From contig BJHM01000020.1 in assembly GCA_014192625.1 (NCBI GenBank), positions 1-64,000 of the forward strand: DNA of 64,000 nucleotides, given 5' to 3'. The translations under genes were made by a program, and so were the position numbers. Positions within the stretch are counted from its first letter, which is position 1. Each line of letters opens with the position of its first letter. The notes under the pieces were generated by a model, which had not been told where the DNA came from, did not search any database, and saw nothing but the letters and a program-made list of their open reading frames with translations. Source of the stretch: Planctomycetota bacterium. GTDB taxonomy: Bacteria > Planctomycetota > UBA1135 > UBA2386. Shown here piece after piece: positions 1 to 9,452 of the stretch.

Positions 1-1
1 C

Positions 2-1927
2 CCGGCCTACAATCTGCCGGGCCTGGCTACGGTCAGCGTCAACGTCAATACGACCCGCATCAAGAGCATCACCAACACCCTGCTGCTCGGCCAAGCCGTG
101 GCCACGCCGTTTACCACTGGTGCGGGCCCGGGCATCATCAATGCGCCGGTTGCACCCGAAGCGATTTACGTAGGCATCGGTGGGGCGGAGCCAGGCGTGT
201 CGGTCATCGACCTCAATGGCTTTGGTCAGGGCACCGGCGACATCAACCGCACGCGCTTCCCGCTCAATCCCAACATTGGTGGAGTGGGAGTCAGTCCGGC
301 GCTAGCGCAAGGCACTACCAACCTCGATGCTGGCAGTAGTGGCGTGCTGCAGCTGGTGCGGGACACCAATCTGCAAACGCGGTTGCTGCGGGACCCAATC
401 GTCGGCGACATCGGCGACATCATGATTGGCGCGCCACTCGACCTCGTCTTCAACAACGAGAACATCAACGTCAATACGACGCGCGCCAATCAAATCAATC
501 CGGCACTTGGCACACAGATGCCAGGCAACACGATCAGCCAGCCGCCACATCCCAATCCACCGAAGTTGATTTTCCCGCCGCCGAACCCGAACCGTTCGAT
601 TTTCGGCGAGGAGCCGACCGTTACGTCGAGCACCGGCCCGACCGGCACTACCATCACTGCGAGTCCACCGTGCGTAGCTTCACCGCTCAACCTGCTGGTC
701 GCAGGCAACCCATTCAGCAATCAAAGTGGGCAGGTAGGGGTCTACGGGACGCTGTTCAACATGGGCATCTTTGTTGGGCCGCAGCCGCCGCCGTTGTCGC
801 CGCCGCCGCCAACACCGTTCTGCCCGTTCTCGTCGCGTCAGCAGGTCGGTCACTTCCTCTACATACTGGACAGCAATAACCGTCAGGTGTTGGTGGTGAA
901 CAGCAATCGCTTCACCATTCTCGATTCGATTCGCTTGTCGGATCCAGTAAGCATGGCGATGTCGCCAAACATGACCCGGCTTGCCGTTTCGAATTTCTCG
1001 AGCGCGACGGTTAGCTTCATCGATATCGACCCGACCAGCCCGACGTTTAATACGGTGGTGACCGAGACGCGCGTGGAGCGCGGCCCGACCGCCATCGCGT
1101 GGCAGCCGGATGGTGAGGACGTGCTGGTGGTCAGCACCGAGTCCAACTTCATGACAGTTATCAGCGCACTGGACTTCACGGTGCGTCGTTCGGTGTCGGG
1201 ATTCTTGAATGCGCCGATCGACATCGTCGTCACCGAGCGCTACCAGACGACGGGCAATAACAGCGGCGTCTACTACGCCTACATGCTCAACGCAAACGGC
1301 ACGATCGCGGTTTATGAGTCTGGCCCAGACGGAGTGAACGGGATCGGCTTCAACGATGGCATTGGCACCATCCCGAACGCCAACTTCACGCGTGCTCGCA
1401 CGATGGCCTACGACTTCTCGAGTAGCAATAGCTCGATCTTGGTCGGTCACGTAGACCAACAGGGGCTTGGCCAAGTCTCGCGCTTGACCCTGACCAGCTC
1501 GCCAAACGGCCAGCTGCCGCTGAATCCGAGCTCAGGCGGCTTTGTCCAGCCGCCTACATATCGCACGAAAGAGTGGACCGTGCTCCAGCGCTTTGGTGGC
1601 CTAAATGCCACCACACCAGTGCGGGATCTGCTGTCGGGCAACTCGGTCATCGACTTGGCGACGGACGACCTCCGCAACCAAGGTGGCGCGCTTGGCCAGA
1701 CTACTTTGTTCAACGGCACTGCCGCCAACACGCCCTATTTCCACTCCGGCAAGCACGCTCTGAAAGTTGCCGGTGGCGGGGCGATAAAGGCCTCTGCACC
1801 GCGGCTACTGTTCATCGCGCTGTCCGATGTTGGCAAGGTCGACGTGATGGAAATCCTCACCGGCCGCAAGGTAGCTACGATCTCTGTGCCTGGCGTGCGC
1901 GTGGTCAGCAGCTACTGGCGGCAGTAG
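2..1927 (+). CDS. YVTN-type beta-propeller surface protein, 5'-truncated
   Basis: The frame is open from base 2, so the start lies left of the window; the GTG at 98 is probably internal. About 641 residues are visible. A central stretch carries repeated beta-propeller blades of the YVTN/SMP-30 kind, with lines such as LYILDSNNRQVLVVNS, followed by blades about values drifting over time. A proline-rich linker (PPPLSPPPPTPF) lies near base 780. The motif VNTTR occurs twice, near bases 46 and 472, which suggests repeated modules. Composition (Asn, Thr, Gly, Pro-rich; few Lys) fits a secreted or cell-surface protein. Such propellers usually bind ligands or proteins; no catalytic motif was seen. 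It stands apart from the operon that follows. Confidence 0.7.
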   Translation, partial: PAYNLPGLATVSVNVNTTRIKSITNTLLLGQAVATPFTTGAGPGIINAPVAPEAIYVGIGGAEPGVSVIDLNGFGQGTGDINRTRFPLNPNIGGVGVSPALAQGTTNLDAGSSGVLQLVRDTNLQTRLLRDPIVGDIGDIMIGAPLDLVFNNENINVNTTRANQINPALGTQMPGNTISQPPHPNPPKLIFPPPNPNRSIFGEEPTVTSSTGPTGTTITASPPCVASPLNLLVAGNPFSNQSGQVGVYGTLFNMGIFVGPQPPPLSPPPPTPFCPFSSRQQVGHFLYILDSNNRQVLVVNSNRFTILDSIRLSDPVSMAMSPNMTRLAVSNFSSATVSFIDIDPTSPTFNTVVTETRVERGPTAIAWQPDGEDVLVVSTESNFMTVISALDFTVRRSVSGFLNAPIDIVVTERYQTTGNNSGVYYAYMLNANGTIAVYESGPDGVNGIGFNDGIGTIPNANFTRARTMAYDFSSSNSSILVGHVDQQGLGQVSRLTLTSSPNGQLPLNPSSGGFVQPPTYRTKEWTVLQRFGGLNATTPVRDLLSGNSVIDLATDDLRNQGGALGQTTLFNGTAANTPYFHSGKHALKVAGGGAIKASAPRLLFIALSDVGKVDVMEILTGRKVATISVPGVRVVSSYWRQ

Positions 1928-2018
1928 TCTTTGACGGTCGGAAAAGCCCGCGCGGGATCACCTCGGATAGTTTCCCGCAGGCAGTGAGTCCGCCGCAGGC
2001 TGCAAGTAGCCAATTAAG

Positions 2019-2034
2019 CACCGCCTGCGCGGTG
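2019..2034 (+). terminator. Possible hairpin downstream of the propeller gene
   Basis: CACCGC (2019-2024) and GCGGTG (2029-2034) form a 6-bp stem with a 4-base loop, followed by TTTG only. It could be a weak terminator for the upstream gene, but the T tract is poor. Confidence 0.3.
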
Positions 2035-2131
2035 TTTGCGGTGTGGATCTGCCGAGGCTAGAGGGCGAATCGTTGCTGCTGCGCGGTTCTCGTTGCTTGA
2101 AGGGGTTGCCGCTCCACTGAAGAATGCACAG

Positions 2132-2827
2132 ATGCCCGATGGCGCCATGATTCAGCGGATGTTCGCCGAAGTGGCACCCGGTTATGACCGAGCCAATCGA
2201 TGGCTGTCGCTCGGCATCGACCAAGCTTGGCGCCGGCGCACCGTGCAAATCGCTGGCCTGCAATCCGGCGAGCGGGTGCTTGATGTCTGCGCCGGAACTG
2301 GCGACCTCTCGCTGCAGTTGGCGCGCGCTGGTGCAAAAGTTGTCGGCGCAGATTTTTGCGCGCCGATGTTGGTGCGGGCTGACTTGAAGGGGCAGCGGCA
2401 AAGGGGCGCCCGGCCGCGGTTTTTGGTTGGCGATGCCATGTGCCTGCCGTTTGCCGATGCTTCGTTCGACCTCTGCACGGTCGCATTTGGCATTCGCAAT
2501 GTTGCGGACCCGATCGGCGCGCTGCGCGAGATGCGGCGCGTCACCAAGCCAGGTGGTCGAGTCGTCGTGCTGGAGTTCTGCCAGCCGCGCGTGCCGGTGC
2601 TCGGCAGCGCATATCTATTTTACTTCCGCCGCGTGCTACCTCGCCTTGGTCGACTTTTGAACGGCAGCAACAACGGCGCGTATCAGTATCTGCCTGACTC
2701 GGTGATGGCGTTCCCTGAGCGGGAAGCATTTTTACAAATGCTTTTAGCGGCGGGGTTCACAATGCCGCGCCAGACGATCCTCACTTGCGGCATTGCCGCG
2801 ATTTACCGTGGCGAAATCCAAACCTGA
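2132..2827 (+). CDS. ubiE: Demethylmenaquinone methyltransferase (UbiE/MenG)
   Basis: SAM-dependent C-methylation of demethylmenaquinone, the last step of menaquinone synthesis, at the inner face of the membrane. The 231-residue protein has the family opening MIQRMFAEVAPGYDRAN, SAM motif I VLDVCAGTGDLS (residues 49-60), the AFGIRN segment, and a late KPGGRVVVLEF strand. The ATG at 2132 was chosen because family homology starts right after it; the frame stays open further upstream and a TTG at 2093 is an alternative. It heads a run with a CPBP protease, ubiX and ubiA, all probably co-transcribed, and its end overlaps the CPBP start by 20 bases. Confidence 0.93.
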   Translation: MPDGAMIQRMFAEVAPGYDRANRWLSLGIDQAWRRRTVQIAGLQSGERVLDVCAGTGDLSLQLARAGAKVVGADFCAPMLVRADLKGQRQRGARPRFLVGDAMCLPFADASFDLCTVAFGIRNVADPIGALREMRRVTKPGGRVVVLEFCQPRVPVLGSAYLFYFRRVLPRLGRLLNGSNNGAYQYLPDSVMAFPEREAFLQMLLAAGFTMPRQTILTCGIAAIYRGEIQT

Positions 2828-3587
2828 TCTCAATAAGCCGAACACGCAGCCGGTGCCCGCGCAGCCGAAGTTGTTGGTTTCGACTACCGGCTACTTTGCC
2901 TGGTCGCGCGATCCGGCGGTGAGTTTGTTTGCCGTGCTGCCGCTTTGGATTCTCTATGAAGGTCTGCGGCTAAAACTTTCACCGTCCGAACGCAATGGTG
3001 CCGAGGTGCTGCTGCTCGAAGCGTTCAAGCGGCTCGGACCGGTTGGTGCCTATGTCCCGCGCATCGGCCTTGCGGTGCTGGTCTTGTTGGCCTTGCGTTC
3101 CGTGTTGCAGCGGTCGATCCCGTGGGCGCGTGTGATGGTGGTTATCGCGCTCGAAGGCATGATCTATGGCCTCCTGCTCGGGCCGGTTGCGAGTGCCCTC
3201 TCGAGTGGTGCTGCGAGGCTTGCGGCGGCAGCGATCGATCCGCGCTTGATGCAAAACATGGTCGCGTCGCTGGGCGCAGGGATCTTCGAAGAGTTGGTGT
3301 TTCGGCTTTTGCTGATGTCGGCGCTTTTCTGGCTGTGGCTGCGCGCCGTGGGTAGTTTGGGCCTGCCAAAATGGGTGGCAGGGGCGGCGGCGGTGATCTG
3401 CAGCGCCGTGGCATTCTCGTGGTTCCACCACCTGTGGGGCGAGCCGATTTTGCGCTCAGTATTTTTGTTTCGAACGATGGCCGGAGTAATTCTGGGGCTG
3501 TTGTTTTGGTTCAGGGGCTATGGCGTATGCGTCTACACGCATGCCATGTACGACATCTATCTGTATTTGACGCAGTATCGGCCATGA
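2808..3587 (+). CDS. CPBP-family intramembrane metalloprotease
   Basis: Predicted polytopic membrane protein of 259 residues with the three CPBP (CAAX protease and bacteriocin-processing) motifs: EExxxR as EELVFR (E161, E162, R166), a second His motif WFHHLWG (H207, H208), and H245xxxD249 near the C-terminus. These residues form the glutamate/histidine active site of Rce1-type proteases, so it looks catalytically intact. The GTG start at 2808 gives a 20-base overlap with ubiE; a TTG at 2793 is possible. The stop overlaps ubiX by ATGA. Its place between two menaquinone genes is unusual and suggests a membrane-quality or prenyl-related role, but the substrate is unknown. Confidence 0.85.
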   Translation: MAKSKPDLNKPNTQPVPAQPKLLVSTTGYFAWSRDPAVSLFAVLPLWILYEGLRLKLSPSERNGAEVLLLEAFKRLGPVGAYVPRIGLAVLVLLALRSVLQRSIPWARVMVVIALEGMIYGLLLGPVASALSSGAARLAAAAIDPRLMQNMVASLGAGIFEELVFRLLLMSALFWLWLRAVGSLGLPKWVAGAAAVICSAVAFSWFHHLWGEPILRSVFLFRTMAGVILGLLFWFRGYGVCVYTHAMYDIYLYLTQYRP

Positions 3588-4234
3588 GTAGTTCGCGTGT
3601 GTTTGCCGTTTGCTTCTGTGGCGGTTCTGGCATCGCCTATGGCCTGCGACTTGTCGAAGTCCTGCTGCAGTCTGGGCACCAGGTTCACCTGGCAGCGACC
3701 GGTGCTGCGATCCGAGTGCTGCGTCATGAAGCGCAGTTGCCCTTGGATCAGCAGCATCCCGATCTGCGGTCTTTGTTCGCGCCCGAGTTGCAGAAGGGAC
3801 TCTCGGTGCATGACAAAGCAGCCGTCGAAGCCGCGCCGAGTTCGGGCAGTGCGGGGATCGCTGCCACGATCCTTGTGCCTTGCAGCATGGGCACTCTTGC
3901 GCGCGTGGCGCATGGCTTTAGTAGCAACCTGATCGAGCGGGCCGCAGACGTTGCGCTAAAAGAAGGCCGGCCGCTGATCCTGGTGCCGCGCGAGACACCG
4001 CTGTCGACGATTCATCTCCGCAACATGCTGTTGCTCGCCGAAGCGGGCGCGGTGTTGCTGCCGGCCATGCCGGGGTTTTATCATCGCCCAGAGACCGTCA
4101 AGGATCTGGTCGACTTCGTTGCTGGCAAGATCCTCGATCGCATCGGTGTCGAGCACACTTTGTTTGCGCGCTGGAAGACTCCGCCAACGCCAAGGCCGTC
4201 GTCACAGTGGAACGAAGGCGAGGAAGAAGAGTGA
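3584..4234 (+). CDS. ubiX: UbiX-like flavin prenyltransferase
   Basis: Makes prenylated FMN, the cofactor of UbiD-type decarboxylases; in the futalosine menaquinone route this partner is usually called MqnM. The 216-residue protein opens with a strand-GGSG loop (residues 13-16) and has the C-terminal family signature RETPLSTIHLRNML with PAMPGFYHRPETVKDLVDFV. The ATG at 3584 overlaps the CPBP stop (ATGA), and the end overlaps ubiA (GTGA), implying translational coupling. No UbiD partner lies in this window. A longer open frame upstream (to 3371) lies inside the protease gene and was discarded. Confidence 0.93.
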   Translation: MSSSRVFAVCFCGGSGIAYGLRLVEVLLQSGHQVHLAATGAAIRVLRHEAQLPLDQQHPDLRSLFAPELQKGLSVHDKAAVEAAPSSGSAGIAATILVPCSMGTLARVAHGFSSNLIERAADVALKEGRPLILVPRETPLSTIHLRNMLLLAEAGAVLLPAMPGFYHRPETVKDLVDFVAGKILDRIGVEHTLFARWKTPPTPRPSSQWNEGEEEE

Positions 4235-5106
4235 GCAATGCGATCATGCGGACAGCGCGCGACTACGCATCGCTCATCAAGTTGTCGCATTCCGTGTTCG
4301 CACTGCCGTTCGCGCTGCTTTCTTTGCTAGTGGCGGCGCGTGGCGATTTGTCGGCAAGGCGGTTGTTGCTGTGTGTAGCTGCGGTTTTTTTGGCACGCAC
4401 TTCGGCGATGGCTTACAACCGCTGGCTCGACCGTGCGATCGATGCAGAAAATCCGCGCACCAAGGGGCGTGAGATTCCGCGCGGCGCGGTCAAGGCGGGC
4501 AATGCGCTGCTGTTGGCGATTGGCAGCGGCGGGGCATTTCTTTGGTGCTGCGCCCTGCTGTCACCAACCTACGGTTACTTGGGCGTGCCCGTGCTCGCCT
4601 TTTTGCTGGGCTACAGCCACACGAAACGCTACACGGCGTTGTGTCACCTGTGGCTTGGTGTAGCACTCGGCATCGCACCAGTTGCTGCGTGGGTTGCGGG
4701 GCAGGGCAATTTGGATTTGCTCGGCACGCCAATGTTGCTCGGCCTCGGAGTCGCATGCTGGGTTGCGGGTTTTGACATCACCTATGCGTGTCAGGATGAA
4801 CGCTTCGATCGTGCGCATGGCCTGCACTCGATCCCCGTGCTACTCGGCGTGCGGCGCGCCATGTGGGTGAGTCGCTTGCTGCACGCGAGTTCCCTTCTGC
4901 TGTTCGTCATGTTTGGCCGCGCAGCATCGCTCGGCACGGCCTATACCTTTGGCGTGGTCGCCGCTGGCCTGTTGCTCGGCTGGCAACATTGGCAGTTGCG
5001 GCGCGGCGATTCACCGGGCAATCAGGCTGCGTTCTTCACCGCCAACGGCATCCTGAGCATCGCCATGCTGGCGGCGGGCTGCGCTGACCTGTACCTGTTC
5101 GCTTGA
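4231..5106 (+). CDS. ubiA: UbiA-family prenyltransferase (MqnP-like)
   Basis: Integral-membrane prenyltransferase of 291 residues that attaches the isoprenoid tail to an aromatic acid; beside ubiX and ubiE the likely substrate is 1,4-dihydroxy-6-naphthoate of the futalosine route (inference). The first Asp-rich motif is N63-RWL-D67-RAI-D71 and the second is D189-ERF-D193, both needed for Mg-diphosphate binding. Several hydrophobic helices span the protein. The GTG start at 4231 overlaps the ubiX stop and is preceded by the purine-rich GAGGAAGAAG. The upstream ATG at 4207 would deepen the overlap. holA follows one base after the stop. Confidence 0.93.
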   Translation: MSNAIMRTARDYASLIKLSHSVFALPFALLSLLVAARGDLSARRLLLCVAAVFLARTSAMAYNRWLDRAIDAENPRTKGREIPRGAVKAGNALLLAIGSGGAFLWCCALLSPTYGYLGVPVLAFLLGYSHTKRYTALCHLWLGVALGIAPVAAWVAGQGNLDLLGTPMLLGLGVACWVAGFDITYACQDERFDRAHGLHSIPVLLGVRRAMWVSRLLHASSLLLFVMFGRAASLGTAYTFGVVAAGLLLGWQHWQLRRGDSPGNQAAFFTANGILSIAMLAAGCADLYLFA

Positions 5107-5107
5107 T

Positions 5108-6298
5108 ATGGCGGCCCAGCATCCCGACAAAGAACTCGCCCGCGTGCAGAACATCTGCCGCGCTGGGTTGCCGCCATTGCTGGTGCTAGCTGGGCAAAGC
5201 ACGTGGTTTCGTGAGCAAGCACTTGAGGCGGTGCTTGCTGCGATCCCCAAGGATGCGGAGCTTTTGACCCTCGATGGCCTCGATGTCGAGGTGCGCGGAC
5301 TCGCTGCTGAGGGCGCCGAGATTGACGAGGCGGACGCGTCATTTAACGAAGACGAAGCGGACCAGGAACCCATATCGGGCTGCAAAGATCTCGAGTTGTT
5401 GCGCGGCGGCGGACTGTTCTTTCGCAACGCATTCGTTCTGGTGCGTCGTGCGGATCGCTGGTTGCGCCGCTACACCGATGCGCTGGCAAAGGCTTTGCCG
5501 AAGTTCAGCAAAGGCTCCGGGCTTGTGTTGGAGACGCAGAAGGTCGACAAGCGCAAGAAGTTCTGGAAGGGGCTCGCCGACAGCGATGCGCTGTTTGAGT
5601 TCCGCGATCTCTACGACCAGCCGTTTGACCGTTCGCGTGGTCCACTCGAGGGTGAGCTGGTGCAGTGGCTTGTGCAAAAGTCGCGCAGCTTCGGCGTTTC
5701 ACTTGCGCCGGAATCGGCACTGTTAATGAGCGAGCAGGTGGGCAAGGCACCAGGCGAACTGGTGGCCGAACTGCACCGCCTCCGCGACGCAGTTGGTCAG
5801 GATCCAAAACGAAAGCCGCTGCAACCGCAAGATCTGCGCGGCAAGCTGTCGGTTGGATTTGAATCGACCCCGTTCGAGTTGGCGGATGCGGTGCTAGCTC
5901 GGGATCGCGCTGGTTCGTTCCGTTCGCTGCGCGCTATTTTCGATCGCTCCGTCCGGCAGCGGGACGGCAAAGCGATGGATGACGGCGGCAAGTTTCCGTT
6001 TGCCACCTCGTGGTTGTTTTCGAGCATGGCGCAATTGCACGAGGGCCGCCTGTTATTGGATGAAGGGGTTCGCGCAGAGGATGTGCCGGCGCGCGTTGGC
6101 GTGCGCGGTTTTCCCGATCGCTACCTCACCCAGTTGAAGAAGAGTGGCCGTGAGCAACTGGAGCGCGGCCTGTTATCGCTTTTGCAATGTCAGCGCGACA
6201 AGCGGTTGTCCGGTGAAGACGATGACGTGCTGCTCGAGCAGTTCCTGTTGCGCTGGTTTGACAACGCCTTGCCGCCAGTGCGGGATCTCGAATGGTAA
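5108..6298 (+). CDS. holA: DNA polymerase III delta subunit (clamp loader)
   Basis: HolA opens the sliding clamp in the clamp-loader complex. The 396-residue protein shows the family plan: an N-terminal AAA-like fold with LRGGGLFFRNAFVLV, a middle segment with FELADAVLARDRAGSFRSLRAI, and a C-terminal collar helix region ending in LEQFLLRWF. It is longer than the usual 340 or so residues because of an acidic insertion near residues 65-90. The ATG lies one base after the ubiA stop, and the 3' end overlaps mutL by 7 bases. Similarity is diffuse, as usual for delta subunits, but the arrangement is characteristic. Confidence 0.82.
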   Translation: MAAQHPDKELARVQNICRAGLPPLLVLAGQSTWFREQALEAVLAAIPKDAELLTLDGLDVEVRGLAAEGAEIDEADASFNEDEADQEPISGCKDLELLRGGGLFFRNAFVLVRRADRWLRRYTDALAKALPKFSKGSGLVLETQKVDKRKKFWKGLADSDALFEFRDLYDQPFDRSRGPLEGELVQWLVQKSRSFGVSLAPESALLMSEQVGKAPGELVAELHRLRDAVGQDPKRKPLQPQDLRGKLSVGFESTPFELADAVLARDRAGSFRSLRAIFDRSVRQRDGKAMDDGGKFPFATSWLFSSMAQLHEGRLLLDEGVRAEDVPARVGVRGFPDRYLTQLKKSGREQLERGLLSLLQCQRDKRLSGEDDDVLLEQFLLRWFDNALPPVRDLEW

Positions 6299-8088
6299 TC
6301 CGTCGCTTGTCACCTGAGGTCGTAAACCAGATCGCCGCCGGTGAGGTCATCGAGCGGCCGTATTCCATCGTCAAAGAACTGATCGAGAACTCGCTGGACG
6401 CGGGCGGCAGGCGATTGCGCGTCGAGATCCTGAAGGGTGGTGCGGAGTTGGTGCGCATCGGTGACGACGGCGAAGGCTTCGCCCCTGAGGACCTGCTGCT
6501 GGCGTTCGCCAGTCACGCGACCAGCAAACTTTCATTGCTGGCGGATCTCGACCACATCGCCAGTCTTGGTTTTCGCGGCGAGGCACTTGCCTCGATCGGC
6601 TCTGTCGCAAGGTGTTCCATCAAGAGTCGGCAACCAGGCTCGGGCGAAGGTCACGAGATCCGTTGCGAGGGTGGCGTGGTGTCAGAAGTTATGCCGTGCG
6701 GTTGCCCGCCGGGCACGCAGATCGAAGTGCGCGAGCTATTTTTCAACACCCCAGCGCGGCGGCGATTTTTGAAGTCCTCCGGCGCCGAGAAAGCCAAGAT
6801 CCAGGAACTGCTCTACGAGCTGTCGCTTGCGCGCCTCGATGTCGACTTCACGTTCCTCGCCGATGGCGTAGAGGTCCTGCGACTGGGCGCTGGCCAATCG
6901 CTGGCGGAACGCTTCGCGCAGTGTTTTGGCCGCGACCTTGCAAAGGGCTTGCTGCCGGTCGCGAAATCGTTTGGCGATTTGCACATTGCTGGGCTGATCG
7001 GCGAGCCGGACTTGGCGCGCCGCGATGGCCGCCAAGAACTGCTTTATGTGAACGGCCGACAGGCGAGTGAGCGCAGCGCCGTGATGTCGATCCGGCAGGC
7101 ATACCGCGAGTTTTTGATGGGCGGTCGCTTCCCGATTTATGCGCTGCAGATCGTCCTGCCGCCAAGTGAGGTCGATGTGAACGTTCACCCTCGCAAAAAA
7201 GAGGTACGCTTTCTCGACAGTCGTCGCGTTGCGGGGAGTCTCTACGAGACGGTGCGATCGGGCCTGCAAACTAGCGGTGCCATGTCCGCGCCGCTCGGCG
7301 TGCAAATCACCGACGATATGCCGCGCGCCCGGTCTGGATTCCCAGCATTACCACCGTCGTTGTTCGCCACGCCGTTGGCAGACAGCGCGCCGCCGCCGGT
7401 GTTGGTCCGCGAACTGTCTGCGCCATCCTTTGGTGAGGGTGCGCGGCCGTTTGCTACATCTGTAAACGCAAAAGCATCGGTGCTGCCGGCGCGGCCCAAT
7501 CCGTTCCGCAGCACCGGTTCGCGATTTTTGCAGGTGCATGATCTCTACGTGTTGTTGCAGGTTGATGACGGACTCTTGATCGTCGATCAACACGCGCTGC
7601 ACGAGCGGGTCATTTACGAGCGGCTCTGCCGCGAACATCAGGCGCGCAAAGTTACCGTGCAGCATCTACTGCTGCCGGCGGTGGTTTTGTTGTCGCCCGC
7701 CGAGAAGGCATGGGTGCTCGATGTGAAGGAGTCGCTCGCCAGCGCTGGCATGCTGGTCGATGACTTTGGCGAGGGTTCTGTCGCCGTGCACGCGGTCCCG
7801 GCCGTGTTCAAAAATGCCGCACCGCAAAAGTTGTTGCGCGCGTTGCTGCCGATGGATGGCGAGAGTGATGCTGCGTTGCGCCTTGAAGAACAGGTCGTCG
7901 AGCGCTTCCACAGCATGTCGTGCCGTTCGGCGGTGATGAGTGGTGACCGCCTCAACGACGAAGAAATGGCAGCGCTGCTAACTGAGGCGGCCACGCTCCT
8001 GCACCCCCACAACTGCCCGCATGGGCGACCGACGGTGCTCACGTTTACTAGCGCCGAACTCGAACGCTACTTTCGTCGGCGCTGCTGA
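6292..8088 (+). CDS. mutL: DNA mismatch repair protein MutL
   Basis: Mismatch-repair coordinator and endonuclease, 598 residues. The N-terminal GHKL ATPase is intact: KELIENSLDA (E29, N33), DDGEGF, and GFRGEAL (93-99). After a Pro/Ala-rich linker the C-terminal dimerisation domain carries DQHALHERVIYE, matching the DQHA-x2-E-x4-E endonuclease motif, and near the end CRSAVMSGDRL and CPHGRPT. It is therefore of the nicking type found in bacteria without MutH. The start ATG overlaps the holA stop by 7 bases, placing it at the end of the same run. The following gene is about 180 bases away. Confidence 0.97.
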   Translation: MVIRRLSPEVVNQIAAGEVIERPYSIVKELIENSLDAGGRRLRVEILKGGAELVRIGDDGEGFAPEDLLLAFASHATSKLSLLADLDHIASLGFRGEALASIGSVARCSIKSRQPGSGEGHEIRCEGGVVSEVMPCGCPPGTQIEVRELFFNTPARRRFLKSSGAEKAKIQELLYELSLARLDVDFTFLADGVEVLRLGAGQSLAERFAQCFGRDLAKGLLPVAKSFGDLHIAGLIGEPDLARRDGRQELLYVNGRQASERSAVMSIRQAYREFLMGGRFPIYALQIVLPPSEVDVNVHPRKKEVRFLDSRRVAGSLYETVRSGLQTSGAMSAPLGVQITDDMPRARSGFPALPPSLFATPLADSAPPPVLVRELSAPSFGEGARPFATSVNAKASVLPARPNPFRSTGSRFLQVHDLYVLLQVDDGLLIVDQHALHERVIYERLCREHQARKVTVQHLLLPAVVLLSPAEKAWVLDVKESLASAGMLVDDFGEGSVAVHAVPAVFKNAAPQKLLRALLPMDGESDAALRLEEQVVERFHSMSCRSAVMSGDRLNDEEMAALLTEAATLLHPHNCPHGRPTVLTFTSAELERYFRRRC

Positions 8089-8265
8089 GCGTCGGGAGTT
8101 ACCTGTGTTGTCAGGCAGTGGTGGTCATTCATCACCGCGTGCCACGTGGCGAGTCACTGCATTTTGTGAGTCTCGCGTCGCGCACTCGCCAGCAGGCAGG
8201 GCTTTCGTATGCGGCTTCGCAAATAGCTTGCTGACAGCGCTGGCCAGTGAGTAGACCTCTCGCAA

Positions 8266-9450
8266 ATGGATGCCAAGCGAATCTTCTTCCTCGTTGCCTC
8301 AATCGCCGCTGTTCGTTCGGCAAATGCCCAGTATTTTGAGGCGCGCAACACTGCGATGGGTGGCACTGGCACCGCATCGTCACGTTACCTGGCAGCAGGC
8401 TTTGCCAATCCGGCGTTGCTTACCCATTGCGGTCCGAGTGACGACTACGGGTTCCTTTTGCCCACGGTCGGTGCGGCAGTCGTGGACCAGACCGACTTGA
8501 TCAAGGACGTGAAGGACTTCGCGGATCAATACGACCAACTCATCGCGGGCGGTAGTCCGCAGGACATCCAATCGCTTGCTGCCAACTTGCAAAACTTGGC
8601 GGACCGACAATTGGTTGGCAACATGGGGGCCGGTCTGGCATTTGCGATGCCGGCGAAGGGCTTTGCTTGGTCGTTGCACCTGAACTCGTATGTAAACTTG
8701 CGAAGTGTTGCGCAGATTGACCCGGCAGACATCACCGCCCTCAACAACTACACATCGGGTCCACTACCGGTGTTGAACTCAAAGGCGATAGTGGTCGGTG
8801 CCGGGGTGACCGATCTCGGGCTTTCGATCGCGCATGAGTTTGACCTTGGTTTTGGCGGCCTTTCGATTGGCGCCACGCCGAAATACCAGCGCGTCGATAC
8901 CTACAACTATGTCGTCGCCGTTGATGCGTTTGCGACCAGTGACTTTCGCGATAGCCAATACCGCAACGCTGACGGCAACTTCAACCTCGACCTCGGAGCG
9001 AGCCTCTACCTGCCTTCCGGCGTGACACTTGGCGCGATGGCGCGCGACCTGATCGCAAACGATTATTCGACGGTCACGACTGACGAGCAGTTCGTCTATC
9101 AGATTGCGCCCATTGTCACGATCGGTGCCGCATGGGAAGTCGGCATGCTGACGATTTCTAGTGACGTTGATCTGACGAAGCAGGGGCGTTTCACGGATCA
9201 GTCAGCGTCGTTGCAGGCGCTGCACATTGTTGATGATGTGCAGTGGTTGCGCGCCGGCGCCGAACTCGACATCGCGCTGTGGCTGCAGCTACGCGGAGGC
9301 ATTCAGTATGACCTTCAGAACGAACTGCCGAACAGCTACTCGGGGGGCCTCGGCTTGGCGCCGTTCGATGTTTTCCATGTCGACATCGCGTTCATCTACA
9401 GCGGCGAGAACAGCTACGGTGCCGTAGCACAGTTTGCGTTCACGTTCTAG
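8266..9450 (+). CDS. Outer-membrane barrel protein, TraF_2-like
   Basis: Protein of 394 residues with a signal peptide ending ANAQ near residue 22. It then has the opening typical of the TraF_2/OmpP1-like family: ARNTAMGGTGTAS, YLAAGFANPALL and DDYGFLLPTVGAAV. The rest is rich in alternating beta-strands (LGASLYLPSGVTLGAM) and ends in an aromatic strand, AQFAFTF, as expected for an outer-membrane barrel. Despite the family name no conjugation genes are nearby, so a transfer role is not implied. It probably has its own promoter in the 177 bases after mutL. Ribosome-binding signal is weak. Confidence 0.72.
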   Translation: MDAKRIFFLVASIAAVRSANAQYFEARNTAMGGTGTASSRYLAAGFANPALLTHCGPSDDYGFLLPTVGAAVVDQTDLIKDVKDFADQYDQLIAGGSPQDIQSLAANLQNLADRQLVGNMGAGLAFAMPAKGFAWSLHLNSYVNLRSVAQIDPADITALNNYTSGPLPVLNSKAIVVGAGVTDLGLSIAHEFDLGFGGLSIGATPKYQRVDTYNYVVAVDAFATSDFRDSQYRNADGNFNLDLGASLYLPSGVTLGAMARDLIANDYSTVTTDEQFVYQIAPIVTIGAAWEVGMLTISSDVDLTKQGRFTDQSASLQALHIVDDVQWLRAGAELDIALWLQLRGGIQYDLQNELPNSYSGGLGLAPFDVFHVDIAFIYSGENSYGAVAQFAFTF

Positions 9451-9452
9451 CA

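Noticed and set aside
680-1474. A 264-codon minus-strand open frame opposite the beta-propeller gene
   Set aside because: It is a shadow of the propeller reading frame; the His/Arg-rich translation has no recognisable family.
8266-9450. Conjugation gene because of the TraF_2 name
   Set aside because: No other transfer genes are near; the family name covers many outer-membrane barrel proteins.
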